DNA from: a virus
IMG/VR virus record: IMGVR_UViG_3300030430_002639
Location: 1-29,970 of that record
Reading direction: 5' to 3' (one strand)
DNA: 29,970 nt
The notes under the pieces were generated by a model. The model was not told the DNA's origin. It made no database searches and saw nothing but the letters and a program-made list of their open reading frames with translations. Made by a program: the position numbers and the translations under genes. Shown one piece after another: positions 1-6,483 of the stretch (position 1 is its first letter; every line of letters begins with the position of its first letter).

Positions 1-77
1 GGCTCGATTAATACTAATATTTTTTGGGCGAAATCATTAGCATTTTGTTTTCGTTTTTTACAAGCTAAAACCCTTGC
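1..77. repeat. Terminal direct repeat, left copy (contig circularisation overlap)
   Basis: These 77 bases are identical to 29894-29970. The repeat lies wholly inside the serine recombinase reading frame, and joining the two copies gives one uninterrupted protein. The contig is therefore a closed circle of about 29,893 bp or a circularly permuted genome. A length of 77 also equals a common short-read assembler k-mer, so it should not be read as a biological terminal repeat. Confidence 0.95.
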
Positions 78-563
78 GTTGTCAATACAAGGGTTGCCCA
101 GTTTATCTACCTTTTTACCAGCTTTCGAGATAAAGAAACCGTCTTTTTCTGCTTGATGTTTTTTAGCTCGTAAAGCTAAGCGAGTTCTCTCTTTTATTTT
201 CAAGCGTTCAAGTTGAACTGCCCCCGCTAAGAAGGGCAGTATTTCGGGAGTTAGTTCGGGGTAGTCTAAACAAATGATTTGTAACCCCCTTTTTTTCGCT
301 TCTCCAAGCCAAGAAATCAAACCCCCAGCATCCCGACCCAATCGGGATAACTCAGCAACCACGAGCGTCGTGGAGAGTTTCAACGCTTCTTTAACTGCTA
401 GTTCTAACTGGGGGCGTAAATCGTAGGGCGTAGCCCCTGACAATTCTTCTTCATAAAAAATAATTTCATTATTCGGATAAGCGTTTCTAATCTTAAATTT
501 CTGGCTCTCAACATCTTGCTTATCGGTTGAGACTCGGACAAGGCCAACTATTTTATTATTCAT
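1..563 (-). CDS. Small serine recombinase (N-terminal and central part; continues across contig ends at 29893-29767)
   Basis: Site-specific recombinase of the resolvase/invertase class, which cuts DNA through a 5'-phosphoserine link. The ATG is at 563-561. The frame runs off the window at base 1 and continues from 29893 to a TGA at 29767-29769, giving 229 aa. Seen: catalytic motif LVRVST with R10 and S12, ELSRLGRD (residues 71-78), and the long E-helix region LERLKIKERTRLAL (residues 118-131) with E119, R120 and R126. The C-terminal part (about 193-225, TTRQIAQLLNE then STVNNILKR) looks like a helix-turn-helix DNA-binding domain. It is far shorter than large serine integrases (450-600 aa), so it may resolve multimers or invert DNA rather than integrate. 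It overlaps the preceding 69-aa gene by 8 bp, as in an operon. No att or res site was recognised. Confidence 0.9.
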   Translation of the reverse strand, partial: MNNKIVGLVRVSTDKQDVESQKFKIRNAYPNNEIIFYEEELSGATPYDLRPQLELAVKEALKLSTTLVVAELSRLGRDAGGLISWLGEAKKRGLQIICLDYPELTPEILPFLAGAVQLERLKIKERTRLALRAKKHQAEKDGFFISKAGKKVDKLGNPCIDNARVLACKKRKQNANDFAQKILVLIE

Positions 564-765
564 AGTTCACGATCTCCCAAGTTGTGCAAAAAGTTTTTAA
601 CCAATCTCTTTGCTTTTTCTTCAACGGTGTTTCTGAGTTTAAAAGTTCCTCAGCACAATAATGCGGTAATTTTTCTTTTTTTACCCAGTCCATGTATTCA
701 TTCGTTAGAGTTATATTAGCTAATTCAATTAACATTTCTTGTCGTATTTGTTTTTTAGTCATCAT
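556..765 (-). CDS. Small protein of unknown function (69 aa)
   Basis: Not recognised. It is a charged, probably soluble protein with no membrane segment and two cysteines in its second half (HYCAEELL, KTFCTTW). Its start, a double ATG at 765-760, directly follows the TAG of the gene before it (768-766). A purine-rich AGGGGGT just upstream can serve as ribosome binding site for the second ATG. It overlaps the start of the serine recombinase by 8 bp, so the two are probably translationally coupled. The tight packing on both sides is the main reason to think it is real. Confidence 0.7.
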   Translation of the reverse strand: MMTKKQIRQEMLIELANITLTNEYMDWVKKEKLPHYCAEELLNSETPLKKKQRDWLKTFCTTWEIVNYE

Positions 766-1077
766 CTACCCCCTAGAAAGTTTTACTATTGATTCGAAGT
801 TAGGCGCAACGTCTAAAACGTCTTCACCAGTTGCCAGATCAGATAAACCAAGCGCAGCAATAAATATTGCTAATTTACTTTCAAAAATATTATGTTTGGG
901 AATGGTAAAAGAGTTCCGAAACTCAAATAAATCCTTACTAAAAGTTTTGATCGTGTAGTCCTGGCCTAGTGGATCTGGCTCGGTTTGTTCGATCCAAACT
1001 TTCGCAGTCTGTCCTAAATTGCAATAAATTCTTTTTTGATTTGTTTTTGGGTGTTCCCACAGATTTAGTTTTTTCAT
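766..1077 (-). CDS. Protein of unknown function (103 aa)
   Basis: Not recognised. The frame is open back to 1224, but the ATG at 1077 (MKKLNLWEHP) is preferred. It follows a GGAGAG ribosome binding site (in plus-strand terms CTCTCC near 1085-1090), and using it removes a long overlap with the gene ending at 1103. The protein opens with a basic, aromatic stretch and carries an acidic, hydrophobic C-terminal half (residues 65-95, with the run LAIFIAALGLSD). It shares the GGAGAG-A-rich leader type with the two genes upstream in the same operon. Its neighbours are also unknown small proteins, so the context gives no function. Confidence 0.7.
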   Translation of the reverse strand: MKKLNLWEHPKTNQKRIYCNLGQTAKVWIEQTEPDPLGQDYTIKTFSKDLFEFRNSFTIPKHNIFESKLAIFIAALGLSDLATGEDVLDVAPNFESIVKLSRG

Positions 1078-1102
1078 TTTTTTTGCTCTCCAAAATTTAA
1101 AA

Positions 1103-1510
1103 TTAGTGATATTCTTTTTCCAAACCCAAAACAATATTAGCCATAAAAGACCAATAATTATCGATGATCTTTTGCTCTTGTTTAGGCGTGAGATTGTCAT
1201 TGATTGAACCCATTTTTTTGGCAAGTGGGATTATGTCATCGTTCCAATGTGGAATATTAAGGGCTAGCCCTTGAAGCCATTCAGTCATGGCTACAAGTTT
1301 TCCCGATCTTTTTATTTGAAAATCCATTTCATAAAAGAATCGATCAAAAATATAATACACCTTGGCTTCCCTTTCATATCCATGAAAAACTTCTCTAGTT
1401 AATCTGTCGTTTTTTTCACAACTCCAATAAGATAAGCATTCTTCAGTTGAAATCGTTTCAAGAATAAAATTCTGATAATTTTTTTTGTATTGTGTGTGAT
1501 GTAGTTTCAT
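1103..1510 (-). CDS. Protein of unknown function (135 aa)
   Basis: Not recognised. It starts at the ATG at 1510, 7-8 nt after a GGAGAG ribosome binding site. It is predicted soluble and rich in aromatic residues, with a central segment KVYYIFDRFFYEMDFQIKR (about residues 50-68) and a probable helical C-terminus (QEQKIIDNYWSFMANIVLGLE). Two cysteines lie at about residues 24 and 30. It is the second gene of the leftward operon. Its leader is nearly the same as that of the first gene, sharing a 19-nt exact match. The early position and small size fit a host-takeover or anti-defence accessory gene, but nothing in the sequence proves this. Confidence 0.75.
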   Translation of the reverse strand: MKLHHTQYKKNYQNFILETISTEECLSYWSCEKNDRLTREVFHGYEREAKVYYIFDRFFYEMDFQIKRSGKLVAMTEWLQGLALNIPHWNDDIIPLAKKMGSINDNLTPKQEQKIIDNYWSFMANIVLGLEKEYH

Positions 1511-1541
1511 TTTTTTTACTCTCCAAAGTAATTAATTAAAA

Positions 1542-1862
1542 TTAAATTAAAATTATGTTGTCCAATACAACTCGGCCAGTTTTGGTATAATGATATTCGA
1601 GTTCCACCTCTTTACCCTCAAGAGCGTGAAAACTTAGACCATATACCCAGCCACAATCAGCAGGGGTTTTCCAACTTTGAGCGCACATTTTAAAAAAATG
1701 TTTATCACTCTCGCAGATATTAGCCATCTTTTTTTGATAATCGTTTTGTAAGCTGTAACAGTCTATCGTTTTAATTTCGTACCGTGGGTTACCGTTTCGG
1801 GAATTGTTTAATCTTTGAACGTCAACAACTGTTGTTTTCCATGTTCTTTGTTTGTTTGTCAT
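1542..1862 (-). CDS. First gene of the leftward operon, unknown function (106 aa)
   Basis: Not recognised. The frame is open from a TTG at 1877, but that codon lies beside the GGAGAG ribosome binding site. The ATG at 1862, 7 nt after GGAGAG (1875-1870), is the real start. Likely soluble, mixed alpha/beta, with four cysteines (IDCYSL, NICES, KMCAQS, PADCGWVY). The end GKEVELEYHYTKTGRVVLDNIILI looks like beta strands and could be an OB- or SH3-like fold, but this is only a pattern impression. As the promoter-proximal gene opposite the replication genes it is probably expressed first. Confidence 0.75.
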   Translation of the reverse strand: MTNKQRTWKTTVVDVQRLNNSRNGNPRYEIKTIDCYSLQNDYQKKMANICESDKHFFKMCAQSWKTPADCGWVYGLSFHALEGKEVELEYHYTKTGRVVLDNIILI

Positions 1863-1882
1863 GTTTTTACTCTCCAAAGTAA
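1863..1882 (-). promoter_or_regulatory. Repeated GGAGAG ribosome-binding leader
   Basis: The leader of the 106-aa gene (plus-strand TTTTTACTCTCCAAAGTAA, 1864-1882) matches the leader of the 135-aa gene (1513-1531) over 19 nt. A shorter version lies before the 103-aa gene (about 1078-1093). All place GGAGAG 7-8 nt before an ATG. Confidence 0.75.
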
Positions 1883-1899
1883 GTTATTAATTATGTTTA

Positions 1900-1918
1900 A
1901 CAAACGTTCTAAGTTTGT
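1900..1918. promoter_or_regulatory. Candidate operator in the divergent control region
   Basis: An inverted repeat ACAAAC-N7-GTTTGT (arms 1900-1905 and 1913-1918) sits between the two divergent transcription units, just downstream of the candidate leftward -10 element. An overlapping GTTC-N7-GTAC (1906-1920) is one base away from the alphaproteobacterial SOS box GTTC-N7-GTTC. A LexA-type DNA-binding protein is encoded at the end of the leftward operon, so autoregulation is possible. This is inference from pattern only. Confidence 0.4.
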
Positions 1919-1927
1919 ACGATGTTT

Positions 1928-1957
1928 ATGCTAAGCGAAAGGTGATATCGTTGTCAA
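1928..1957 (-). promoter_or_regulatory. Candidate sigma70 promoter for the leftward operon
   Basis: On the minus strand a perfect -35 hexamer TTGACA (1957-1952) is followed after 18 nt by TAGCAT (1933-1928, 4/6 to TATAAT). Transcription would start near 1921, at the candidate operator and about 60 nt before the first ATG. No comparably good rightward promoter was seen here. Confidence 0.4.
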
Positions 1958-2343
1958 CACCTCAGAGTAAAAAAAGTTTAATTATGTCAAAATATCGCAA
2001 TACAAGGCCTCTAATTGGTGGGATTCGATGGGCTTCGAAAGCAGAAGCAGCTTACTACTTTAAGTATTTATTACCGTTAGAAACGTCTGGTGAGATATCA
2101 GAGTTAAAGCTTCAGCCACGTTTACCTATCATTGTAAATGAGCAAAAGATCTGCCATTACGTTGCAGACTTTAGCCACATAACAGATAAAAAGATGGTGA
2201 TAACTGAAGTGAAAGGGTTCAAAACCGATTTATACAAAATCAAGATAAAATTAGCCAAAGCCTTGTACCCAGAATATGACTTCAACATTGTTGAAAGCAA
2301 GACTTTACGAAAAGATATAAAAGAGCTTGAACTTGAAGAATAG
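1951..2343 (+). CDS. DUF1064-type phage nuclease
   Basis: Resembles the DUF1064 family of phage proteins, related to restriction-like/Holliday-junction-resolvase nucleases. Seen: KYRNTRPLIGGIRWASKAEAAYY, a glycine/arginine turn followed by the conserved SK.EA helix; the basic LKLQPRLPI; and the core YVADFSH...VITEVKGF, which matches the D...E-x-K nuclease pattern. The TTG at 1951 is chosen because AAGGTG (1939-1944) lies 6 nt upstream, giving 130 aa. An ATG at 1984 (119 aa) has a poorer ribosome binding site but sits right before the domain. It is the first rightward gene and overlaps the replication initiator, suggesting a role in processing replication or recombination intermediates. Confidence 0.8.
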   Translation: MSTPQSKKSLIMSKYRNTRPLIGGIRWASKAEAAYYFKYLLPLETSGEISELKLQPRLPIIVNEQKICHYVADFSHITDKKMVITEVKGFKTDLYKIKIKLAKALYPEYDFNIVESKTLRKDIKELELEE

Positions 2344-3286
2344 CAAGTTAACGCCCGATCCAATTAGAGACGCACCCAAAGAATCAAAAGGTGAGTTTCA
2401 AGCCCCAGGGGCGCACATGGTGCTACCGTCTAGAGCTTACGGTGATCTCAGATTTAATAGATTTCCGATGACTTTTCGAGTGTTGGCTTTGTGTTGCGCT
2501 CACGCAAATAGCTTCACTGGGGTTTTCTTTCCGAATCAACAATATCTGGCACAAGTAATGCAAAGTTCACAACAAGCGGTATCACAGCACATGACGAAGC
2601 TCGTTCATTTTGGTTACATCGAAAAGATATTAAAAGAGGATAACCGCAGACCCTACGGCAAACGTGGGGCGAAATGGAGAGTTATATTTGATCCGAGGTG
2701 TAGTCTGGAAGATGCGATTGCGAAAGCCCCAGCAACTCAAAGAGATGAAGAACTCGAAAAGGATATCGCAAGGGAGACTTTAGAACAGATGAATAAAAAA
2801 GATATCCCCAAAGTTATCCACAAGCAAAAGAAGAAAGAGGAAAAGAAAAAAACAGGTAAAGTTTCACAAGGTGCAACTTGTAAAACTAACAAAAGTTATC
2901 CACAGGATATTCAGTCCAACAAGGTGGGGCTTGTATTAAAAAACAAGGTGGAGCTTGTGCGTAACGAAAACATTAATATAACTAGTAGTAGTATAGATAA
3001 AATAAGTGTTAAGAGAATGTGTAATGCGTATGACATGATAGTTCAGAAGTATTACCGCAAAGCATGGAGTTACGATCCAATCCAACTCGAATATGCAAAA
3101 GAACTACTCTCACTGTACACCCTCGAAGAGTTCCAGAAAGAAGCAGAGGAACTCGTGGCATGGAAACGGAAGAACAACCAACAACCCCCATATAGTTTGA
3201 AGTATTTTATCCAAAGAAAGTACAAAAGCCCGAAAGGGAAAGCAGACATCAACAAAGCGATTCAGGGAATCATAGATAAGCTATGA
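2333..3286 (+). CDS. Replication initiator-like winged-helix protein with internal origin
   Basis: The N-terminal part (from GAHMVLPSRAYGDLRF through FPNQQYLAQVMQSSQQAVSQHMTKLVHFGYIEKI) has the winged helix-turn-helix layout of phage/plasmid replication initiators. The centre is lysine-rich and low complexity. The C-terminal part (NAYDMIVQKYYRKAWSYDP to the end) is a helical domain that could recruit a helicase loader, as in lambda O or DnaD-like proteins. Start is uncertain: TTG 2333 (317 aa) follows AAGAG at a 7-nt spacing; ATG 2417 follows AGGGG by 5 nt and would give 289 aa beginning at the domain. DnaA boxes and iterons lie within its central coding part. The phage has no visible polymerase or helicase, so this protein probably loads the host replisome. 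Confidence 0.75.
   Translation: MKNSKLTPDPIRDAPKESKGEFQAPGAHMVLPSRAYGDLRFNRFPMTFRVLALCCAHANSFTGVFFPNQQYLAQVMQSSQQAVSQHMTKLVHFGYIEKILKEDNRRPYGKRGAKWRVIFDPRCSLEDAIAKAPATQRDEELEKDIARETLEQMNKKDIPKVIHKQKKKEEKKKTGKVSQGATCKTNKSYPQDIQSNKVGLVLKNKVELVRNENINITSSSIDKISVKRMCNAYDMIVQKYYRKAWSYDPIQLEYAKELLSLYTLEEFQKEAEELVAWKRKNNQQPPYSLKYFIQRKYKSPKGKADINKAIQGIIDKL
2810..3010. other. Candidate replication origin (DnaA boxes, iterons, AT-rich tract)
   Basis: Two perfect DnaA boxes TTATCCACA lie at 2814-2822 and 2896-2904, each inside the longer identical stretch AAAGTTATCCACA and in the same orientation. Three 16-bp iterons lie at 2866-2881, 2919-2934 and 2943-2958. A very AT-rich stretch follows (about 2965-3010), a possible unwinding element. 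The two DnaA boxes are read in different codon frames (VIH and SYPQ), as are iteron 1 and iterons 2-3. The arrangement resembles lambda ori inside gene O. Confidence 0.75.
2866..2958. repeat. Three iteron-like 16-bp repeats
   Basis: The copies are ACAAGGTGCAACTTGT (2866), ACAAGGTGGGGCTTGT (2919) and ACAAGGTGGAGCTTGT (2943). The consensus is ACAAGGTG-N3-CTTGT. Each carries inverted arms ACAAG/CTTGT, so a dimeric protein could bind. Start-to-start spacing is 53 and 24 bp. Confidence 0.85.
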
Positions 3287-3490
3287 ATGTACAAATTCTA
3301 ACCGACCCTTTACATTTTGTACGAGCAGACCCCGTACTCATATTTTTATTCTTGAAAAGGTGCGCCAGTTCTGACTCGGCAAGGGGCAAAAAAAATGTGC
3401 ATATAGGGGGGGTAGGCCACCACGTATGGCGTATGTATCCCACAAAAATATTTTGAAGTTTTCGTTTAACAAAGTAAAATGAGGTCATTT
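3287..3490. promoter_or_regulatory. 204-bp intergenic region before the packaging genes
   Basis: No gene is seen. It contains an inverted repeat GTACAAA (3289-3295) / TTTGTAC (3316-3322) with a 20-nt loop, a run of seven G followed by TA (3406-3414), and near the end TTGAAG-N16-TAAAAT (about 3453-3480) as a weak promoter candidate. The ribosome binding site TGAGGT (3480-3485) serves the ATG at 3491. As the first large gap in the rightward unit it is a natural place for a promoter of the structural genes. Confidence 0.4.
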
Positions 3491-3709
3491 ATGAAAAAAT
3501 CTTACGATGTAGTCCAAGGAAAGCAGAAACCTAACATGGACAAAACCCAATGGATAAAGGTTGGCAAAGCTTTTGAGAAAGAAGGTGTAATTAGCTCTAT
3601 GGTTCTCGATGTTCTCCCCATTCCCAATGATCAAGGTGAGATTTGGTTAAGGTTTTTTGAGAGTAAACCTAAAGATAATACCCCTTCTATGGAGGATAAC
3701 CCTTGGTAG
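3491..3709 (+). CDS. Small phage protein of unknown function (72 aa)
   Basis: The protein is MKKSYDVVQGKQKPN followed by a compact domain QWIKVGKAFEKEGVISSMVLDVLPIPNDQGEIWLRFFE. That pattern (W-x-K-V-G near the start, then leucine-aspartate-x-x-proline) recalls small phage proteins of the type W.kvG.a...dG..l.ldalP, whose function is not known to me. The ATG at 3491 is preferred over 3479 because TGAGGT sits 5 nt upstream and overlaps the other ATG. Its tail overlaps the terminase small subunit start by 7 bp, and its coding sequence supplies that gene's GGAGG ribosome binding site. Confidence 0.75.
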   Translation: MKKSYDVVQGKQKPNMDKTQWIKVGKAFEKEGVISSMVLDVLPIPNDQGEIWLRFFESKPKDNTPSMEDNPW

Positions 3710-4125
3710 AGCGTAAAAAAAAGAAACCAGTGATTCCAAAGGTAGGTAGATTTGGTGGTATTGGTGAGATTAGGAAGAGATTGAGGGGTTCTCAGATTAT
3801 TTATGATAATCGAGATGGTCTAGCCAATGAGATGTTAGAGATATCGAGAGCTAAGATTACCGATATTTTTGATTGGGAAGGTCAGAAGTTATGGTTGAAA
3901 GATGCGAAAGATATTCCTGAAGGTGCTTTGAGTGCGATAAAGAAGATACGTATTACCCAGAACCCAGCAGGGGAACAGGTAGTAGAGTGTGAGTTGATTA
4001 ACAAAGTGCAGATTCTTCAGATACTTGCTAAGAGTGCTGGTTTACTTGATGCTGAAAAAGAAGGCGATAAACCTGCGGTGGTAGATATCCAGATGATTAT
4101 GCCTGAAGAGGAAAATGGGAAATGA
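3703..4125 (+). CDS. terS: Terminase small subunit (probable)
   Basis: Probable DNA-recognition subunit of the packaging motor. Basic N-terminus (RKKKKPVIPKVG), helical middle, and a C-terminal part VECELINKVQILQILAKSAGLLDAEKE that matches the usual TerS pattern where a helix ending K...L..L....GLL precedes a divergent tail. Length 140 aa is typical. It starts at TTG 3703, directly supported by GGAGG (3691-3695) 7 nt upstream; no ATG lies nearby. It overlaps the next gene by ATGA. Identification rests on this pattern and on its place just before the PP-loop gene and the large terminase. Confidence 0.7.
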   Translation: MVERKKKKPVIPKVGRFGGIGEIRKRLRGSQIIYDNRDGLANEMLEISRAKITDIFDWEGQKLWLKDAKDIPEGALSAIKKIRITQNPAGEQVVECELINKVQILQILAKSAGLLDAEKEGDKPAVVDIQMIMPEEENGK

Positions 4126-4958
4126 TTAAGAACAAACTTAGAGTGCTTTCATTAGGTGCAGGGGTGCAATCAAGCACTCTTGCTTTTATGATTCAAAAAG
4201 GTCAAGTTCCAATGGTAGATTTCGCTGTCTTTGCTGATACAGGTGGAGAACCAGATAATGTTTATAAATGGCTAGATTTTATTAAGAACAATGTGGATTA
4301 CCCTGTTCATGTTGTACAAGAAAGAAATTTAGAAAAAGATATCGTAGATGCTGCGGAAGGAAAATACAATGCGTTCACGATTCCGTTTTATACTTTAAAT
4401 ACAAAAAATGGGAAAAAGGGTTTCTTACGTAGACAATGCACAGGACATTATAAAATCAAACCTATCATAAAAGAAGTGAGAAGAATGTTAGGATACTCAA
4501 AAGGTGAAAGAATTCCTTATAAAGAAACTAAAGTTGAAATGGTTCTTGGAATTTCTTTAGATGAAATTGTAAGAATGAGAGATAATGAATTAAAATACAT
4601 TGAGAATCAATATCCTTTAATTAATGATTTTAGAATGAAGCGACATGATTGTTTCATGTGGTTACAAAATAACAATTATCCTATTCCAGAAAAAAGTGCT
4701 TGTTATTTTTGCCCTTTCCACAGTCATTCTACTTGGGTTGAATTGAAGAAAAAACAACCTGCAGAATTTTTAAAAGCTGTAGAGATTGATAAAAGAATAA
4801 GACATCAAGAGATTCATAAAGGGAAATTAGACCCAGAGGAATTTTATCTGCATAACTCTTGTAAGCCTCTTGAAGAAGTTGTCCATGATGACACTCAACA
4901 AGATTTATTCTTAGATCAATTCAATAATGTGTGTGATGAAGGTATGTGTGGGGTATGA
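4122..4958 (+). CDS. PP-loop / PAPS-reductase-family protein
   Basis: ATP-pyrophosphatase (PP-loop) protein of the PAPS-reductase superfamily. Seen: PP-loop SLGAGVQSST (residues 10-19), ADTGGEPDNVYKW (38-50), a cysteine motif RRQCTGHYKIKP (103-114), GISLDEIVRM (143-152), and a CxxC pair CYFCPFH (194-200). Further cysteines are C177, C247, C271 and C276. Family members activate a substrate with ATP and reduce or transfer sulfur; DndC (DNA phosphorothioation) and thiolation enzymes are relatives, but no dndB/D/E partner is present. It is coupled to terS by ATGA and stops one base before the terL ATG, inside the terminase module. Arginine codons are almost all AGA, unlike the mixed use in terL, so later acquisition is possible. 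The substrate is unknown. Confidence 0.85.
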   Translation: MIKNKLRVLSLGAGVQSSTLAFMIQKGQVPMVDFAVFADTGGEPDNVYKWLDFIKNNVDYPVHVVQERNLEKDIVDAAEGKYNAFTIPFYTLNTKNGKKGFLRRQCTGHYKIKPIIKEVRRMLGYSKGERIPYKETKVEMVLGISLDEIVRMRDNELKYIENQYPLINDFRMKRHDCFMWLQNNNYPIPEKSACYFCPFHSHSTWVELKKKQPAEFLKAVEIDKRIRHQEIHKGKLDPEEFYLHNSCKPLEEVVHDDTQQDLFLDQFNNVCDEGMCGV

Positions 4959-4959
4959 A

Positions 4960-6483
4960 ATGAGTCAAGCTACTACCAAACTAGATTTCTCTTCTGCTCC
5001 CACGATTGCAAAGTTTATGAAATCAAAAGGTTTTGTGAGGGGTATTCTTGGCCCTGTTGGGAGTGGTAAGAGTTATGCTTGTTGCGCTGAGTTATGGCGT
5101 AGAGCAGTACAACAGCGACCTAGTCCGAGAGATGGAATCAAGTATTCACGTTTTGCGATAGTACGCAATACGCACCCGATGTTACGTACTACGACACTTA
5201 AGACCTGGTTAGAACTTATGCCTGAACATATCTGGGGAAATGTGAAATATGCACCCCCTATCACGCATCACATTAAGTTACCTTCTAAGGGGAAAGCAGC
5301 AGGTATTGACTGTGAAGTAATATTTTTAGCATTAGATGATCCCAAAGATGTACGTAAACTATTATCACTTGAGTTGACTGGTGCATGGGTGAACGAGTGT
5401 CGAGAGTTACCTAAAGCGGTGATTGATGGTCTAACGCATCGGGTTGGACGATATCCAACTAAAGCAGATGGTGGGCCTTCTTGGCATGGAGTCATTTTAG
5501 ATACGAACCCGATGGATACTGATCATTGGTATTATCAATTAGCTGAAGGTAAAGATAGACCAACAGGTAAATACGCTTGGGAATTTTTCAAACAACCCCC
5601 AGGGGTACTAGAGATTCCTACTGATGATGTCCCTGTTGAGATGCCTGAAGCTAATGGTTTTATTCAATCATCGGGAAAATGGTGGCGTTCTAATCCCAAA
5701 GCTGAGAATATCAATAATCTTCCTACTGGTTATTACGATCAATTACTTGGTGGTAAGAAGTTAGATTGGATTAGATGCTATGCACAAGGTAGCTATACGT
5801 ACGTTCAAGAAGGTATGCCGATATGGCCTGAATATGATGATACGACTATGGTGTCAGATTTAGAACCTGAAGAGGGTGTCCCTGTACAAGTAGGTATCGA
5901 CTTTGGTTTAACCCCTGCTGCTATTTTTGCTCAAAGAGTGAAAAATGGTAGATGGCATATTTTACATGAGCTAGTTACTTTCGATATGGGCTTGAATCGT
6001 TTTGTAACGATGTTAAAAGAAGAGATGAATATTTTTTTTCCGAAGTTTCAGTTTATGGTCTGGGGCGATCCAGCAGGTCAACAAAGAGATCAAATCTATG
6101 AAACTACTGCTTTTGATCACATGAGAACGATGGATATTCTTGCTCGACCTTGTGCTACGAATGATTTCAAAGTGCGAAGAGAAGCTTTAGCGATACCCAT
6201 GCAACGGCTGATTGAAGGTAAACCAGGTTTCCTTATTAATAAAAAATGTCAACGCTTACGTAAATCTCTTGCTGGAGGATATCATTTTAAGCGTATCTCG
6301 ATGGGTGCAGGGCAAGAACGCTATCGTTCTACTCCAAACAAAAACGAACATTCCCATGTAGGTGATGCTGCTGGATATTGTTTACTCGGTGGTGGTGAAC
6401 ATCGCTCGATGACTACCAAAAAACCTTTTATGACTAATCAACCTACGAAAGTAGACGTACTGGATTTCGATGTTTTTGCCTAG
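4960..6483 (+). CDS. terL: Terminase large subunit
   Basis: ATPase and nuclease of the DNA packaging motor. Walker A GPVGSGKS (residues 31-38), a Walker-B-like LELTGAWVNECREL (about 136-149), and a C-terminal RNase-H-type nuclease with acidic sites in VGIDFGLTP (about 311), VWGDPAG (about 367) and HSHVGDAAGY (about 462). Length 507 aa is normal. The frame is open from 4927, but the ATG at 4960 just follows the PP-loop gene stop and fits the domain. The sequence does not show whether packaging is headful or cos/DTR; the circular contig is compatible with headful or with concatemer packaging. Confidence 0.95.
   Translation: MSQATTKLDFSSAPTIAKFMKSKGFVRGILGPVGSGKSYACCAELWRRAVQQRPSPRDGIKYSRFAIVRNTHPMLRTTTLKTWLELMPEHIWGNVKYAPPITHHIKLPSKGKAAGIDCEVIFLALDDPKDVRKLLSLELTGAWVNECRELPKAVIDGLTHRVGRYPTKADGGPSWHGVILDTNPMDTDHWYYQLAEGKDRPTGKYAWEFFKQPPGVLEIPTDDVPVEMPEANGFIQSSGKWWRSNPKAENINNLPTGYYDQLLGGKKLDWIRCYAQGSYTYVQEGMPIWPEYDDTTMVSDLEPEEGVPVQVGIDFGLTPAAIFAQRVKNGRWHILHELVTFDMGLNRFVTMLKEEMNIFFPKFQFMVWGDPAGQQRDQIYETTAFDHMRTMDILARPCATNDFKVRREALAIPMQRLIEGKPGFLINKKCQRLRKSLAGGYHFKRISMGAGQERYRSTPNKNEHSHVGDAAGYCLLGGGEHRSMTTKKPFMTNQPTKVDVLDFDVFA

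Noticed and set aside
1-77. 77-bp repeat as a biological direct terminal repeat
   Set aside because: It lies in the middle of the recombinase gene and has the length of an assembler k-mer; a packaging repeat would more often be intergenic and longer.
692-958. 88-aa plus-strand frame
   Set aside because: Antisense to two tightly packed minus-strand genes and lacks a ribosome binding site.
766-1224. Long (152-aa) version of the 103-aa gene
   Set aside because: The first 49 codons overlap the preceding gene and are hydrophobic and arginine-rich only as a shadow; the ATG at 1077 has a clear GGAGAG.
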